Assembly (NCBI RefSeq): GCF_900100735.1 | Contig: NZ_FNCJ01000020.1 | Coordinates: 1 to 64,000, forward strand | Source: Paraburkholderia phenazinium | GTDB taxonomy: Bacteria > Pseudomonadota > Gammaproteobacteria > Burkholderiales > Burkholderiaceae | DNA length: 64,000 bases | Direction of reading: 5' to 3' | In this document: piece by piece, positions 42,037-50,799 of the stretch | Layout of the letters: the number at the start of each line of letters is the position of its first letter | Position numbering within the stretch: position 1 is the first letter of the stretch | Program-made: the position numbers and the translations under genes | The notes under the pieces: model-generated | What the model was told of the DNA's origin: nothing | Databases searched by the model: none | The model's input: only the letters and a program-made list of their open reading frames with translations

Positions 42037-43519
42037 CAAATGGACTCCGGGTGCTGCGGGCCAGCCGGGCGAGTGCGTCGGCGGCCTGTTCAATCGTCAG
42101 ATGGTGCGCGATGCACTGGCCGAAGCCTGGCGAGTCGTCGCGTCGATAGAGGTCGTAGCGGCTGGGTTCCGCCGCCAGCAGCGTGTACGGCGCGCAGTGC
42201 GCGGCGGCGCAGGAGCGCAGGCAGCCGCTCAGGTGGACCTGTTGCGCCTCTGCGGGCAAATGGGCGGCCAGGCGTAAGGCGTCGGCCTTGGTGTCGGCGT
42301 GGCTTTTGGCGCAGCCGCTCGAGCCGGCGCAGGCGATCAAGCGGGCCATTGGGTCGCCGGGATCGCAAGCAAGGCCGAGTGCGGCGAGGCGGGCGAGCAC
42401 GGACGACGCGGCTTCGGCAGCGACGTCGGGCAGCAGCACGCTTTGCCATGGGGTGACGCGCAGTGTGGCATTGCCCGAGTCTTCGGCCAGCACGGCGAGG
42501 GCGCGCAGGGTCGCGCCGTTCAGACGGCCGAGCGGCGGCTGGCCGCCCACGTGGCACGTCCCGGCTTTGCGCTGCGGTTGCACGCCGAAGCGCAGAGAAG
42601 CGTCGGCGGGGGCACGCCGCCATGTTGTGAGCGCAGGGTCGCGCGAGAGCGGGAAGTCGAGGTACGTTTGGGCGCGCTGCAACACGGTATCAACGGACTG
42701 TGCGGCGAGCAGGTGGCGCATCCGGGTGTGATCGGGCTCGGCCAGATCGAGGAACGTGTGCAGCAGGGCTTTCACGAGTGCGGGGATTTGGGAGAGCGTC
42801 ACGCTCCCCAGTGCTGCCGCGCTCGTGACAGCGCTACTGTGGTTCGCGGGCGTGGGCGATACCGGCGGACACCCGGCCAGCCCGAACGCGAAGCGGACAC
42901 CCTCAGCATGATCCGTCGCGGCCAGCCAGACATCGTGTGGATGCTCAAGCATCGCCAGCCGCTCGCCACCGTCAAGCAGCAGCGCAAATTTCGGCGAAAG
43001 CGCAGCGAAACGCGGCTCGCTTTGCAATAGCGTGAGAATCTGCGCGGCGAGCGCCGTGGTGTCGAATAGTGCGTGCGGATCGCGTCCGGCGCTCGGGCTG
43101 AGCATCAGGTTGCGCACATCGTCGGCGGCGGAGACTGCGGAGGCAACGGACACATCGAAAGCAGGAGACGTGGTGGACGTCGTGGTCGTGCTGCACACCT
43201 GCGCCAACCCCGCGTCCGGCCCCAACCCCGCGTCCGGCCCCAGCCCCGCGTCCACCAGCGCCTCGATCAACGCCGCCTCATGTCCGGCGCGCACGCCACG
43301 CAGTTGCAGATTGGCCCGATTGGTCAGCTCGATCACGCCTGCGGCGTGCCGCTCCGAGGCATCCGCAATCGCGCTTGCTTCGTCGGCGTGCAACACACCA
43401 CCGGGCAGTTTGATGCGGCAGATCCCGCCGTCGAGCGCCGCGACGATGCGCAGCAAGCCCGGGCAAGCCGAGGGCCGGGCGGCGACAGTCGTGGCAGAGG
43501 AAGACGAGGCGTGATTCAA
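42029..43519 (-). CDS. cobG: Precorrin-3B synthase CobG
   Basis: A 496-residue oxygen-dependent monooxygenase of the nitrite/sulfite reductase fold, making precorrin-3B; it marks this as the aerobic cobalamin route. The [4Fe-4S]/sirohaem-type cysteines are in CAGSSGCAKSHADTKA and VHLSGCLRSCAAAHC near ~395-440. Two ferredoxin-like half-domains flank it (start ICRIKLPGGVLHADEASAIA). A short in-frame repeat near ~95-106 (GLGPDAGLGPDAGL) and a Thr/Ser-rich linker enlarge the N-half. It is the first gene after the minus-strand cobalamin riboswitch. Confidence 0.92.
   Translation of the reverse strand: MNHASSSSATTVAARPSACPGLLRIVAALDGGICRIKLPGGVLHADEASAIADASERHAAGVIELTNRANLQLRGVRAGHEAALIEALVDAGLGPDAGLGPDAGLAQVCSTTTTSTTSPAFDVSVASAVSAADDVRNLMLSPSAGRDPHALFDTTALAAQILTLLQSEPRFAALSPKFALLLDGGERLAMLEHPHDVWLAATDHAEGVRFAFGLAGCPPVSPTPANHSSAVTSAAALGSVTLSQIPALVKALLHTFLDLAEPDHTRMRHLLAAQSVDTVLQRAQTYLDFPLSRDPALTTWRRAPADASLRFGVQPQRKAGTCHVGGQPPLGRLNGATLRALAVLAEDSGNATLRVTPWQSVLLPDVAAEAASSVLARLAALGLACDPGDPMARLIACAGSSGCAKSHADTKADALRLAAHLPAEAQQVHLSGCLRSCAAAHCAPYTLLAAEPSRYDLYRRDDSPGFGQCIAHHLTIEQAADALARLARSTRSPFDA
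43205..43253. repeat. 18-bp in-frame tandem repeat inside cobG
   Basis: CAACCCCGCGTCCGGCCC occurs at 43205-43222 and exactly again at 43223-43240, with a third partial copy to 43253. It encodes the minus-strand repeat GLGPDA. Being a multiple of three, copy change would alter length but not frame. Confidence 0.85.
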
Positions 43520-43619
43520 GAGAGCACCGGGTTAGCGTCGCGCGACGGCCCGAGCATCTCTCAGGAAGGGAAATGCTGCGGCATCGGTACACCCCGCCCG
43601 ATGATGGCTTGCACGAACA

Positions 43620-43786
43620 ATCCGGCCGGCAGGTTTTCTGGCTTGCAGGTCGTGGTCCAGGCCGGCCATCCGGGGGCCGGCCTCAGGGCGGCCCAATGGC
43701 ATAGCATCAGGCGCGGACTCGCTGCATACAGTTGCGGGGGCAGCCACAGTGACGCTGTGTTCCCTCTTCGGCCCCGAAGGGCACCG
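43620..43786 (-). promoter_or_regulatory. Cobalamin riboswitch upstream of cobG-cobH-cobI-cobJ
   Basis: Read on the minus strand, the elements appear in order: GGTGCCCTTCGGGGC (43771-43785), GAGGGAACAC (~43757-43766), GGCTGCCCCCGCAACTGTA (~43725-43743), CCATTGGGCCG (~43690-43700), and the B12 box AAGCCAGAAAACCTGCCGG (43626-43644). The ~100 bp between the box and the cobG start would hold the expression platform. It is separate from the riboswitch at 28473 and points the opposite way from cobL. Confidence 0.9.
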
Positions 43787-43892
43787 GCGACAGACACGGT
43801 ATTATGCCTTTTTTCGGATAGCACAACGATGCTGCGGCCTTGCTTGGCGTGCCGTAGCGGCTCAATTGAAGATCAAGTATGAGGATGGATTC

Positions 43893-45116
43893 ATGCCGGC
43901 ATGGCTGACCGTAGTAGGCATCGGCGATGACGGTTTTGCCGGTCTGGGGCGCCCGGCGCGCCGCGCGCTGCTCGATGCAGCGGTGATATTCGGCGGCGAG
44001 CGGCATCTGGCGATGCTGCCCGCGCGCCTCGCCGCGCAGCGCGAAGCGTGGCCGCGTCCTTTTGATATCGCGCCCGTGCTGGCCCGGCGCGACACCCCGG
44101 TGTGCGTGCTGGCGAGCGGCGATCCGATGCTGTTCGGGGTCGGTGCGACGCTCGCGCGTCAGTTGCCGGCAGGCGAACTGCGCGTGTTGCCCGCTCCGTC
44201 GTCACTATCTCTTGCGGCGGCGCGTCTTGGCTGGCCATTGCAGGAAGTTGCGGTGGTGTCGGTGGTAGGCCGTTCGCTCGCTACGGTGAATGCGCATCTG
44301 CATGCGGGCACGCGGCTGTTTGTTTTGAGCGCCGACGGGGCCACGCCAGCGGCACTGGCGGCTCTGCTCACGTCACGCGGCTTCGGGGCGACCCGCATGA
44401 GCGTGCTGGAACACCTCGGCGGCGAGCAGGAGCGCCGGCTCGATGGCCGCGCCGATGCATGGTCCGGCGAAGCGGTCGCGGCGTTGAATCTGGTCGCGCT
44501 GGAGTGCCGCGCGGTCGAAGGCGCGCCGCGCTTGCCGCTCACGCCGGGTCTGCCCGATGAGGCGTTTCGCCACGACGGACAGTTGACCAAGCGCGATGTC
44601 CGCGCCATCACATTGGCGCGTCTCGCGCCTGGCCCCGGTGAATTGCTGTGGGACGTGGGCGCGGGCAGCGGCTCGATCGGCATCGAATGGATGCGCACGC
44701 ATCCATCCTGCCGGGCCGTCGCGATCGAGGGGCATCCTGAACGGCAGCGTTTTATCGAGCACAATCGCGACGCGCTCGGCGTGCCGGGTTTGCAACTGGT
44801 CGCGGGCAGGGCGCCGGAGGCGCTGCAGGGGCTCGCTGCGCCCAATGCGGTTTTTATCGGCGGTGGGGTGACGGTGCCGGGCGTGCTCGATGCCTGCTGG
44901 GCGCAGTTGCGGCCCGGCGGACGGTTGATTGCCAATGCTGTGACGCTACAGGGCGAGGCGGCGCTGATGGCGTGGCGTGAGCAGCATGGCGGAACGCTCA
45001 CCCGGATTGCGCTGGCCGAAGCCCAACCACTGGGCGGCTTCGATACGTGGCGGCAGGCGTTGCCGATTACGTTGCTGGAGGTTGGCAAACCGCTTGGTGA
45101 GCCGGTGCCGACATGA
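43893..45116 (+). CDS. cobL: Precorrin-6Y C5,15-methyltransferase (decarboxylating) CobL
   Basis: A 407-residue fusion of CbiE and CbiT that methylates C-5 and C-15 and removes the C-12 acetate carboxyl. The N-half starts WLTVVGIGDDGFAGLGRPAR and has VCVLASGDPMLFGVGATLAR. The C-half has the class I SAM site ELLWDVGAGSGSIGIEWMRT and NAVFIGGGVTVPGVLDACW. The start MPAWLTVVG is chosen for homology; GAGGATGG precedes it. It overlaps cobK by ATGA. It is divergent from the cobG operon, and no riboswitch was seen on this strand. Confidence 0.94.
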   Translation: MPAWLTVVGIGDDGFAGLGRPARRALLDAAVIFGGERHLAMLPARLAAQREAWPRPFDIAPVLARRDTPVCVLASGDPMLFGVGATLARQLPAGELRVLPAPSSLSLAAARLGWPLQEVAVVSVVGRSLATVNAHLHAGTRLFVLSADGATPAALAALLTSRGFGATRMSVLEHLGGEQERRLDGRADAWSGEAVAALNLVALECRAVEGAPRLPLTPGLPDEAFRHDGQLTKRDVRAITLARLAPGPGELLWDVGAGSGSIGIEWMRTHPSCRAVAIEGHPERQRFIEHNRDALGVPGLQLVAGRAPEALQGLAAPNAVFIGGGVTVPGVLDACWAQLRPGGRLIANAVTLQGEAALMAWREQHGGTLTRIALAEAQPLGGFDTWRQALPITLLEVGKPLGEPVPT

Positions 45117-45838
45117 CCCGCATCCTCCTCCTCGGCGGCACCGGCGACGCCTTGCAAATCGCGCGTCAGCTCGGCTCCGAGCACGTCTACAGCCTCGCCG
45201 GACTCGGCAAGGTGCCGTCCGATCTCGCCTGCACGGTGCGCGTCGGCGGTTTCGGCGGCGCAGATGGTCTTGCCCGCTACATCCAGAACGAGAACATCGG
45301 CCTGCTGGTCGACGCCACCCATCCGTACGCCGCGCAGATCAGCGCCAACGCCCACATCGCGTGCCGCGCCGCGAACGTATCGTGCTGGGCGCTGCGCCGT
45401 CCCGCCTGGCAGCCGCAGGCTGGCGGCGACTGGCGCATGGTCGACAACTGGACCGACCTGATCCACGCAATGGCGCCGTTCGCGCGGCCGCTTTTCACGC
45501 TCGGCCGTGAGGCGCTTGCACATCTCGACGAAATCCCCGCCCACCAGTACTGGACGATTCGTTGTCTCGACGCTCATCCCGGCAACCCCCGGGCACGCAT
45601 TCTCGACGTACGCGGACCGTTCACTTTGGACGGCGAGCGAGAACTCTTCACCGCCAGCCGGATCGACGTCGTGATCAGCAAGAACAGCGGCGGCAGCGCG
45701 ACCGAGGCGAAGCTAGAAGTCGCCCGCGAGCGCGGCTTGCCGGTGATCATGCTGCGACGCCCGGACTTGCCCGCCGTCGAGCGCGAATTTACGCGTCCGG
45801 CAGACCTGCTCGACGCGCTGCGCACCTTAGCGTCTTGA
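45113..45838 (+). CDS. cobK: Precorrin-6A reductase CobK
   Basis: A 241-residue NADPH-dependent reductase acting on precorrin-6A. It has the N-terminal ILLLGGTGDALQIARQL motif, LVDATHPYAAQISANAHIAC, and the NADPH-side VVISKNSGGSATEAKLEVA near ~185-203. Start and stop of the preceding cobL overlap (ATGA), so the two are coupled. No C-1 methyltransferase gene (cobF or cbiD) lies between cobL and cobK. Confidence 0.94.
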   Translation: MTRILLLGGTGDALQIARQLGSEHVYSLAGLGKVPSDLACTVRVGGFGGADGLARYIQNENIGLLVDATHPYAAQISANAHIACRAANVSCWALRRPAWQPQAGGDWRMVDNWTDLIHAMAPFARPLFTLGREALAHLDEIPAHQYWTIRCLDAHPGNPRARILDVRGPFTLDGERELFTASRIDVVISKNSGGSATEAKLEVARERGLPVIMLRRPDLPAVEREFTRPADLLDALRTLAS

Positions 45839-45902
45839 CTATACAAAGGATGCCGCGCAACGCAGAACCGCGCGCATCGCACCATCGAATCACGGAGTTT
45901 GC

Positions 45903-46631
45903 ATGACAGTTTTTTTTATCGGCGCGGGTCCCGGCGACCCCGAACTCATCACGGTGAAGGGGCAGCGCCTCGTGCGCAGTTGCCCGGTGATTCTGTACGC
46001 CGGCTCGCTGGTCCCGGCGGCGGTGCTGGAAGGTCACGCCGCCGAACAGATCGTGAATACCGCCGACCTCGATCTCGACCAGATCGTCGCCTTGCTCAAG
46101 GACGCGCACGACAATGGCAAAGACGTGGCGCGCGTGCATTCGGGCGATCCATCCCTATACGGCGCCATCGGCGAGCAGATCCGCCGCTTGCGGGAACTGC
46201 AGATTCCTTACGAGATCGTCCCCGGCGTCACCGCGACGGCCGCCTGCGCGGCGACGCTCGGCTGCGAGCTGACGCTGCCGGACGTTTCGCAGACGCTGAT
46301 CCTCACGCGCTTCGCCAGCAAGACGAGCATGCCGGAAGGCGAGCAGCTAGGCGACCTGGCGCGCCATCGCGCGACCATGGCGATTCATCTGGGCGTGCGG
46401 CATCTGGCGCGCATCGTCGACGAACTGCGCCCGCACTACGGCGACGCTTGCCCGATTGCGGTGATCTACCGGGCGAGCTGGCCGGATGAAGAGAAGGTGA
46501 CGGGGACGCTGGCCGATATTGTCGGCAAGGTGCAGACCACGCAGATCGAGCGCACCGCCTTGATTCTGGTGGGACGCGTGCTGGCGGCCGAGGGGTTTGC
46601 GGATTCGACGCTGTACGCGAAGGGCGCCTAA
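45903..46631 (+). CDS. cobM: Precorrin-4 C11-methyltransferase CobM
   Basis: A 242-residue SAM-dependent methyltransferase producing precorrin-5. Landmarks are FIGAGPGDPELITVKGQRLV, VLYAGSLVPAA read here as ILYAGSLVPAA, ARVHSGDPSLYGAIGEQIRR, VPGVTATAACAATLGCEL and LTRFASKTSMPEGEQL. It comes 64 bp after cobK and ends the rightward cobL-cobK-cobM unit, convergent with the symporter gene. Confidence 0.95.
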   Translation: MTVFFIGAGPGDPELITVKGQRLVRSCPVILYAGSLVPAAVLEGHAAEQIVNTADLDLDQIVALLKDAHDNGKDVARVHSGDPSLYGAIGEQIRRLRELQIPYEIVPGVTATAACAATLGCELTLPDVSQTLILTRFASKTSMPEGEQLGDLARHRATMAIHLGVRHLARIVDELRPHYGDACPIAVIYRASWPDEEKVTGTLADIVGKVQTTQIERTALILVGRVLAAEGFADSTLYAKGA

Positions 46632-46650
46632 GCAACGCCAGGAGAGAGAA

Positions 46651-46688
46651 GCGGCCCACGCTTGCGAACGCGCGCAAGGGTAGGCCGC
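46651..46688. terminator. Hairpin between cobM and the symporter gene
   Basis: GCGGCC (46651-46656) pairs with GGCCGC (46683-46688), and inside it CTTGCG (46661-46666) pairs with CGCAAG (46673-46678). Sited between convergent stops it probably ends transcription both ways, though no T-run is present. Confidence 0.55.
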
Positions 46689-46695
46689 CACGACC

Positions 46696-48177
46696 TCAAT
46701 GTACGTGCGTATGCGCGTGCGACTCGCCGCTGGTGCGCGGTTGCGTGAGCGCGCTGACGACCACGAATACGATGATATTCAAGGCCAGTGCGATGAAGCC
46801 GATGTTCACGTCCTTGGCGGCATCGGGCAGGAAGGGGAACAACTGACCCATGCTGAGATGCATCAGCGTCGTCACCGCCACCACTGCCACGCCGGCCAGA
46901 ATCCCGCAGAACGCGCCCTGTTTGGTCGCGCGGTTATGCGGCAAGAGACTGCATACCATCGCCGGGAACAACTGCGTGACGAAGCTGTAGCCCATCAGCA
47001 GCAGCGCGACGATGGTTTCGCCGCCATGCAGTGTGAAGGCCACCGCCACCAGTGCCACCACCGGCACCAGCATGCGTGCCAGCTTCGTGACGTGCGCATC
47101 GGGTGCGTCGCGCTTGAAGAGGCCCCGGTACACGTCGTTAGCGAGCAGCGTCGAGGCCGTGTTGAGGATCATCGAGCCCGGCACCAACGCGGTCAGCACG
47201 CCGGCGCCGCCGATCACGCCGACAAACCAGGGGTCGAAGGTCTGCAGCGACAACCTGAACAACGACAAGTCGATATCGCCGCCTTTCAGGCCCGGCACTT
47301 TCAGCACGGCCGCAAAGCCGACGAAGAACACGAACAGCAGGATCAACTGATAGAGCGGCAGCACCATTGCGTTGCGGCGGAAAATCCGCTCGTCCTTCGC
47401 GGTGAATACCGAGCCGAACGTATGCGGCCACATGAAAAAGCCCAGCGCGGTGAGCAGGACCGTGGACTGGAACCAGGTCACGCTCGAGCCCTTGGCGGGG
47501 AAGGTGAGAAAGCCCGGTTTGGCCGCTTCGATCGTATGGAACATCTCGCCGAGTCCGCCGTAGTAGTGGATCGGCAGATAGATGCCGAGAAACAGCACCA
47601 CCGCCAGGATCAGCGTGTCCTTGACGACCGAGTTCCACGCCGAGCCGCGCACCCCTGAGACGATCACGTAGCACGTCACCACCGCAGCACCGATCCAGAT
47701 CGCCGAGGTCGACGAAATCGCGCCATACGATGCGGTCGCCACGATGATCCCAAGGCCCTTCAGTTGCAGCACCAGGTACGGAATCAGCGCGGCCACGCCG
47801 ACCAGCGCCACCAGCACGCCGAGAGCCGGGCTATCGTATTTGCGCGAGAAGAAGTGCGGCTGCGAGACCAGCCGCTGGCTCTTCGCATAGCGCCAGATGG
47901 GCGGCAACATCCAGTACGAGAGGATATAGGCAAGCGACCCATACGCGAGAATGTAATAAACCGGTGCGCCTTTGCCATAAGCGAAACCACTGCCGCCGAG
48001 AAAGGTGAAGGTGGTGTAGATTTCGCCCGCCATCAGCAGGAACACGAAGGCCGTGCCGAAACTGCGGCCGCCGACGGTCCATTGCTCGAGGCTCATGTCG
48101 TGACCGCGCCGCGCGCGCAGGCCGAGACACAGCGCGAATACCGTCACGGCGGCGATGATAACGAGAGCGCTGCTCAT
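46696..48177 (-). CDS. Sodium:solute symporter, MctP-like monocarboxylate permease
   Basis: A 493-residue membrane transporter of the SSS family with about 13 hydrophobic helices. Features include the N-terminal WTVGGRSFGTAFVFLLMAGE, FTFLGGSGFAYGKGAPVYYI and the GSGWNS-like RGSAWNSVVKDTLILAVV, with LVPGSMILNTASTLLANDVY in the core. The His-rich tail (SHAHTHVH) is unusual and may bind metal. It overlaps a DUF3311 gene (ATGA). That pairing is typical of MctP-type carriers, which take up lactate, pyruvate and related acids; the substrate here is inferred. Confidence 0.87.
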   Translation of the reverse strand: MSSALVIIAAVTVFALCLGLRARRGHDMSLEQWTVGGRSFGTAFVFLLMAGEIYTTFTFLGGSGFAYGKGAPVYYILAYGSLAYILSYWMLPPIWRYAKSQRLVSQPHFFSRKYDSPALGVLVALVGVAALIPYLVLQLKGLGIIVATASYGAISSTSAIWIGAAVVTCYVIVSGVRGSAWNSVVKDTLILAVVLFLGIYLPIHYYGGLGEMFHTIEAAKPGFLTFPAKGSSVTWFQSTVLLTALGFFMWPHTFGSVFTAKDERIFRRNAMVLPLYQLILLFVFFVGFAAVLKVPGLKGGDIDLSLFRLSLQTFDPWFVGVIGGAGVLTALVPGSMILNTASTLLANDVYRGLFKRDAPDAHVTKLARMLVPVVALVAVAFTLHGGETIVALLLMGYSFVTQLFPAMVCSLLPHNRATKQGAFCGILAGVAVVAVTTLMHLSMGQLFPFLPDAAKDVNIGFIALALNIIVFVVVSALTQPRTSGESHAHTHVH

Positions 48178-48389
48178 GATCGGGCCTCCTCGGTATCGAC
48201 GGCGCTTTCACGGTTGCTCGGGTCGAGCCGGTAGATGATCCCCATGATGACCGAGATGAGGATGACCCACAGGACGATCCAGGCAAGCACGAACGGCATG
48301 CCCAGCACCAGCGGCTCGACGCGATTGACAAACGGCACGCCGAGCAGAATGCCGATGAACGGCAGCACGGCGAGGAAACGAAGGAACAT
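48174..48389 (-). CDS. DUF3311 small membrane protein
   Basis: A 71-residue protein with two hydrophobic helices (FLAVLPFIGILLGVPFVNRV and FVLAWIVLWVILISVIMGII) and the conserved NRV-P-L-G pattern of DUF3311. GAGGAG precedes the ATG. It overlaps the symporter start and is probably an accessory subunit, by analogy with small partners of SSS carriers. Confidence 0.85.
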   Translation of the reverse strand: MFLRFLAVLPFIGILLGVPFVNRVEPLVLGMPFVLAWIVLWVILISVIMGIIYRLDPSNRESAVDTEEARS

Positions 48390-48664
48390 GGGGGGCAACT
48401 CCTCGAACGGGTGGGTGCGTCTGGTGAAGCCTGTCTTCCGTCCCGACTTTATGCCTGATGGGTCTATTACGTAAAGGTCTCCAAAAAAAATGTAGGTGGC
48501 TTGAAAGCTGTCAAGGGTTTGACCCAGGCGCGCGCCCGCGCAATGTTGCGTTGCGCCACGGCTTTGCGTCGTGGATAGTGTCATACCAATGCCGCCTCGC
48601 GCTATGATGCGGCGTCGGGCTCCCGCCGGGACCCATTAGCCGTCGTTCGACACGGATCGCAAAC

Positions 48665-49333
48665 ATGGTGGAAAGTCTGATCTCGGACATTCTGTTTGGG
48701 TTTACCGGATTGATCAGCATCATCAATCCATTCGGTATCGCCTTCGTCTTCCTCGACCGGACTGCATCGCTCACCACCGAAGAACGCACCGCACTCGCAC
48801 GCAAGATCGCCATCAACGTCCTGTGCGTACTGCTCGTGGCGTTCTTCCTCGGCACCCCCGTGCTGCACTTCTTTGGCATCTCCATGGAGGCGCTGCGCAT
48901 TGGCGGCGGACTCGCCGTGGCGGTGAGCGGCTGGAACATGCTCAACGCGCCGGACACACCGCCCGCTGAGCCCGCCGTCAAGCGCGTCGATGCGGACAGC
49001 GCCACCTCGAGAGCCTTTTTCCCGCTCACCGTCCCGTTGACCACCGGCCCGGGCTCGGTCGCCACAGCCATCGCACTCAATGCGAACCGGACTCACAAGC
49101 TGTCGGAGTTCGTGCTGTCGAGCATCGCGTCTGTCGTGATCTCGATCATCGTGGCCATCGTGGTGTACATCACCTACAGCCGCGCCGTCATTTTTGCGCG
49201 CTATCTTGGCGTCGAGGGCACCAAGGTCGCCATGCGGGTGTCGTCCTTTCTGCTGCTGTGCATCGGTGTGCAGATTATCTTGACCGGCTTTTCCGAGTTT
49301 CTGATTCCTATCGCGCAGCTGCCACCCAAGTAG
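48665..49333 (+). CDS. MarC-family integral membrane protein
   Basis: A 222-residue protein with six hydrophobic helices. MarC wording is seen in SIINPFGIAFVFLDRTASLT, GISMEALRIGGGLAVAVSGW and FFPLTVPLTTGPGSVATAIA. Despite the name, MarC proteins have no proven role in antibiotic resistance and their function is open. It is a single-gene unit; the 275 bp before it, shared with the divergent DUF3311 gene, hold only putative promoters. Confidence 0.88.
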   Translation: MVESLISDILFGFTGLISIINPFGIAFVFLDRTASLTTEERTALARKIAINVLCVLLVAFFLGTPVLHFFGISMEALRIGGGLAVAVSGWNMLNAPDTPPAEPAVKRVDADSATSRAFFPLTVPLTTGPGSVATAIALNANRTHKLSEFVLSSIASVVISIIVAIVVYITYSRAVIFARYLGVEGTKVAMRVSSFLLLCIGVQIILTGFSEFLIPIAQLPPK

Positions 49334-49431
49334 CTGCACCGGCCGGCGCGGGGTCATGCTGCCGCCGCCCGTACGCCAACGACGTTTGAACCGGGGATGG
49401 CGCCATGCCGTCCACTCACGGAGGAAGCGGC

Positions 49432-49689
49432 ATGAGGACGTTGGGTTTCGCCGCAGTTGCGGCGCTGTTGCTGGGCGGCTGCGCTCAGGCGCCGTCCATC
49501 AGTGTGCTCGGCGCGTACTTTCCCGGCTGGCTCTTCTGTATTACCGCAGGCGTAATCCTCACGATCGTGTTTCATGTGATGGTCGAGCGCGGCGGTCTCG
49601 CGCGCTGGTTCTGGCCACGCGGCATTGTCTATCCGGCGCTGGTCCTCCTGATTGCCCTGATTGTCTGGTTGATCTTCTTTCAACATTGA
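49432..49689 (+). CDS. YtcA-like small lipoprotein
   Basis: An 85-residue lipoprotein. The lipobox is LLGGC (Cys ~16), followed by two membrane helices (PGWLFCITAGVILTIVFHVM and YPALVLLIALIVWLIFF). GGAGGAAG is well placed before this ATG; an upstream ATG at 49405 is less likely. YtcA accompanies MdtNOP in enterobacteria and the same order is seen here, 18 bp before the HlyD-family gene. Its exact role is unknown. Confidence 0.82.
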   Translation: MRTLGFAAVAALLLGGCAQAPSISVLGAYFPGWLFCITAGVILTIVFHVMVERGGLARWFWPRGIVYPALVLLIALIVWLIFFQH

Positions 49690-49707
49690 ACCCCACAGGT
49701 TGAAGCG

Positions 49708-50790
49708 ATGACGACGACCGCAAGCAAACCTCCACGCAAAACCTGGCCTGCCATCGTGCTGGTGCTCGTGACACTGCTGGTGCTGATCCTCGTGATCTGG
49801 ATGCTCGACAGCTCGCCGCGGACCGACGACGCCTATGCGTACGCCGACACCATCGACGTGGTGCCCGAAGTCAGCGGGCGCATCGTGCAGTTGGCGGTGC
49901 GCGACAACCAGGCCGTCAAGCAAGGCGACCTGCTGTTCCAGATCGACCCGCGCCCTTACCAGGACGCACTGACGCGCGGCCGGGCGACGCTGGTCGCGCT
50001 GGACAAGCAGATTGCGCTGACCCAGCGCACCGTCAACGCGCAGCAGTACAACGCCGAGTCGGTGCGCGCGGCGGTCGAAAGCGCGCGGGCCGCCGCCGCC
50101 CAGGCGAGCGACACGCTACGCCGTACCGAGCCGCTGCTGCCGCAAGGCTACGTGTCCGCCGAGGATGTGGACCGTGCCCGCACAGCCCAGCGTGCCACCC
50201 AGGCGCAATTGAGCGCGGCGCAACTGCAGGCGCAGCAGGCCGCAGCGGCCGTGAGCGGGGTGGATGCGCTGGTGGCGCAGCGCGCCGTTGCGCTGGCCGA
50301 GATCTCCCTCGCAGAACTGAACCTCGAATACTCGACGGTGCGCGCGCCGTTCGACGGCCGGATCGTGTCGCTGACCACTTCCACCGGCCAGTTCGCTTCC
50401 GCCCTCAAACCGGTGTTCACGTTGATCGATACGCGGCACTGGTACGTGGTGGCGAATTTCCGCGAGACCGAACTGACGCACATCCGCGCCGGCACGCCGG
50501 CCACCGTCTATCTGATGAGCGATACCGGCCGGCGCTTTCACGGCACCGTCGATTCGATCAGTTACGGAGTCGCGCCGGACGAAGGCGGCCTTGCCTTGCC
50601 GGGCGGTCTGCCGCATATCCAGCGCACCATCAACTGGGTGCACGTGTCGCAGCGCTTTCCTGTGAAGATTCTGGTCGATCACCCCGATCCGCAACTGTTC
50701 CGCATCGGTACCTCGGCGGTCGCGGTGCTGCAGCCGGACGCCACCGCCGCGCGCAGCAACGATGGCCAGCCTCATGGCCAGGCCAACTGA
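49708..50790 (+). CDS. mdtN: HlyD-family membrane fusion protein (MdtN-like)
   Basis: A 360-residue periplasmic adaptor. One N-terminal membrane helix is at ~10-32 (AIVLVLVTLLVLILVIWML). A biotinyl-lipoyl segment follows (DTIDVVPEVSGRIVQLAV, DNQAVKQGDLLFQIDPRPYQ). A long coiled-coil hairpin spans ~90-200 and a beta-barrel is at ~215-330. It joins the inner-membrane FUSC protein to the outer-membrane channel encoded next. The operon order ytcA-mdtN-mdtO-mdtP is complete. Confidence 0.88.
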   Translation: MTTTASKPPRKTWPAIVLVLVTLLVLILVIWMLDSSPRTDDAYAYADTIDVVPEVSGRIVQLAVRDNQAVKQGDLLFQIDPRPYQDALTRGRATLVALDKQIALTQRTVNAQQYNAESVRAAVESARAAAAQASDTLRRTEPLLPQGYVSAEDVDRARTAQRATQAQLSAAQLQAQQAAAAVSGVDALVAQRAVALAEISLAELNLEYSTVRAPFDGRIVSLTTSTGQFASALKPVFTLIDTRHWYVVANFRETELTHIRAGTPATVYLMSDTGRRFHGTVDSISYGVAPDEGGLALPGGLPHIQRTINWVHVSQRFPVKILVDHPDPQLFRIGTSAVAVLQPDATAARSNDGQPHGQAN

Positions 50791-50799
50791 GGCGCCGCC

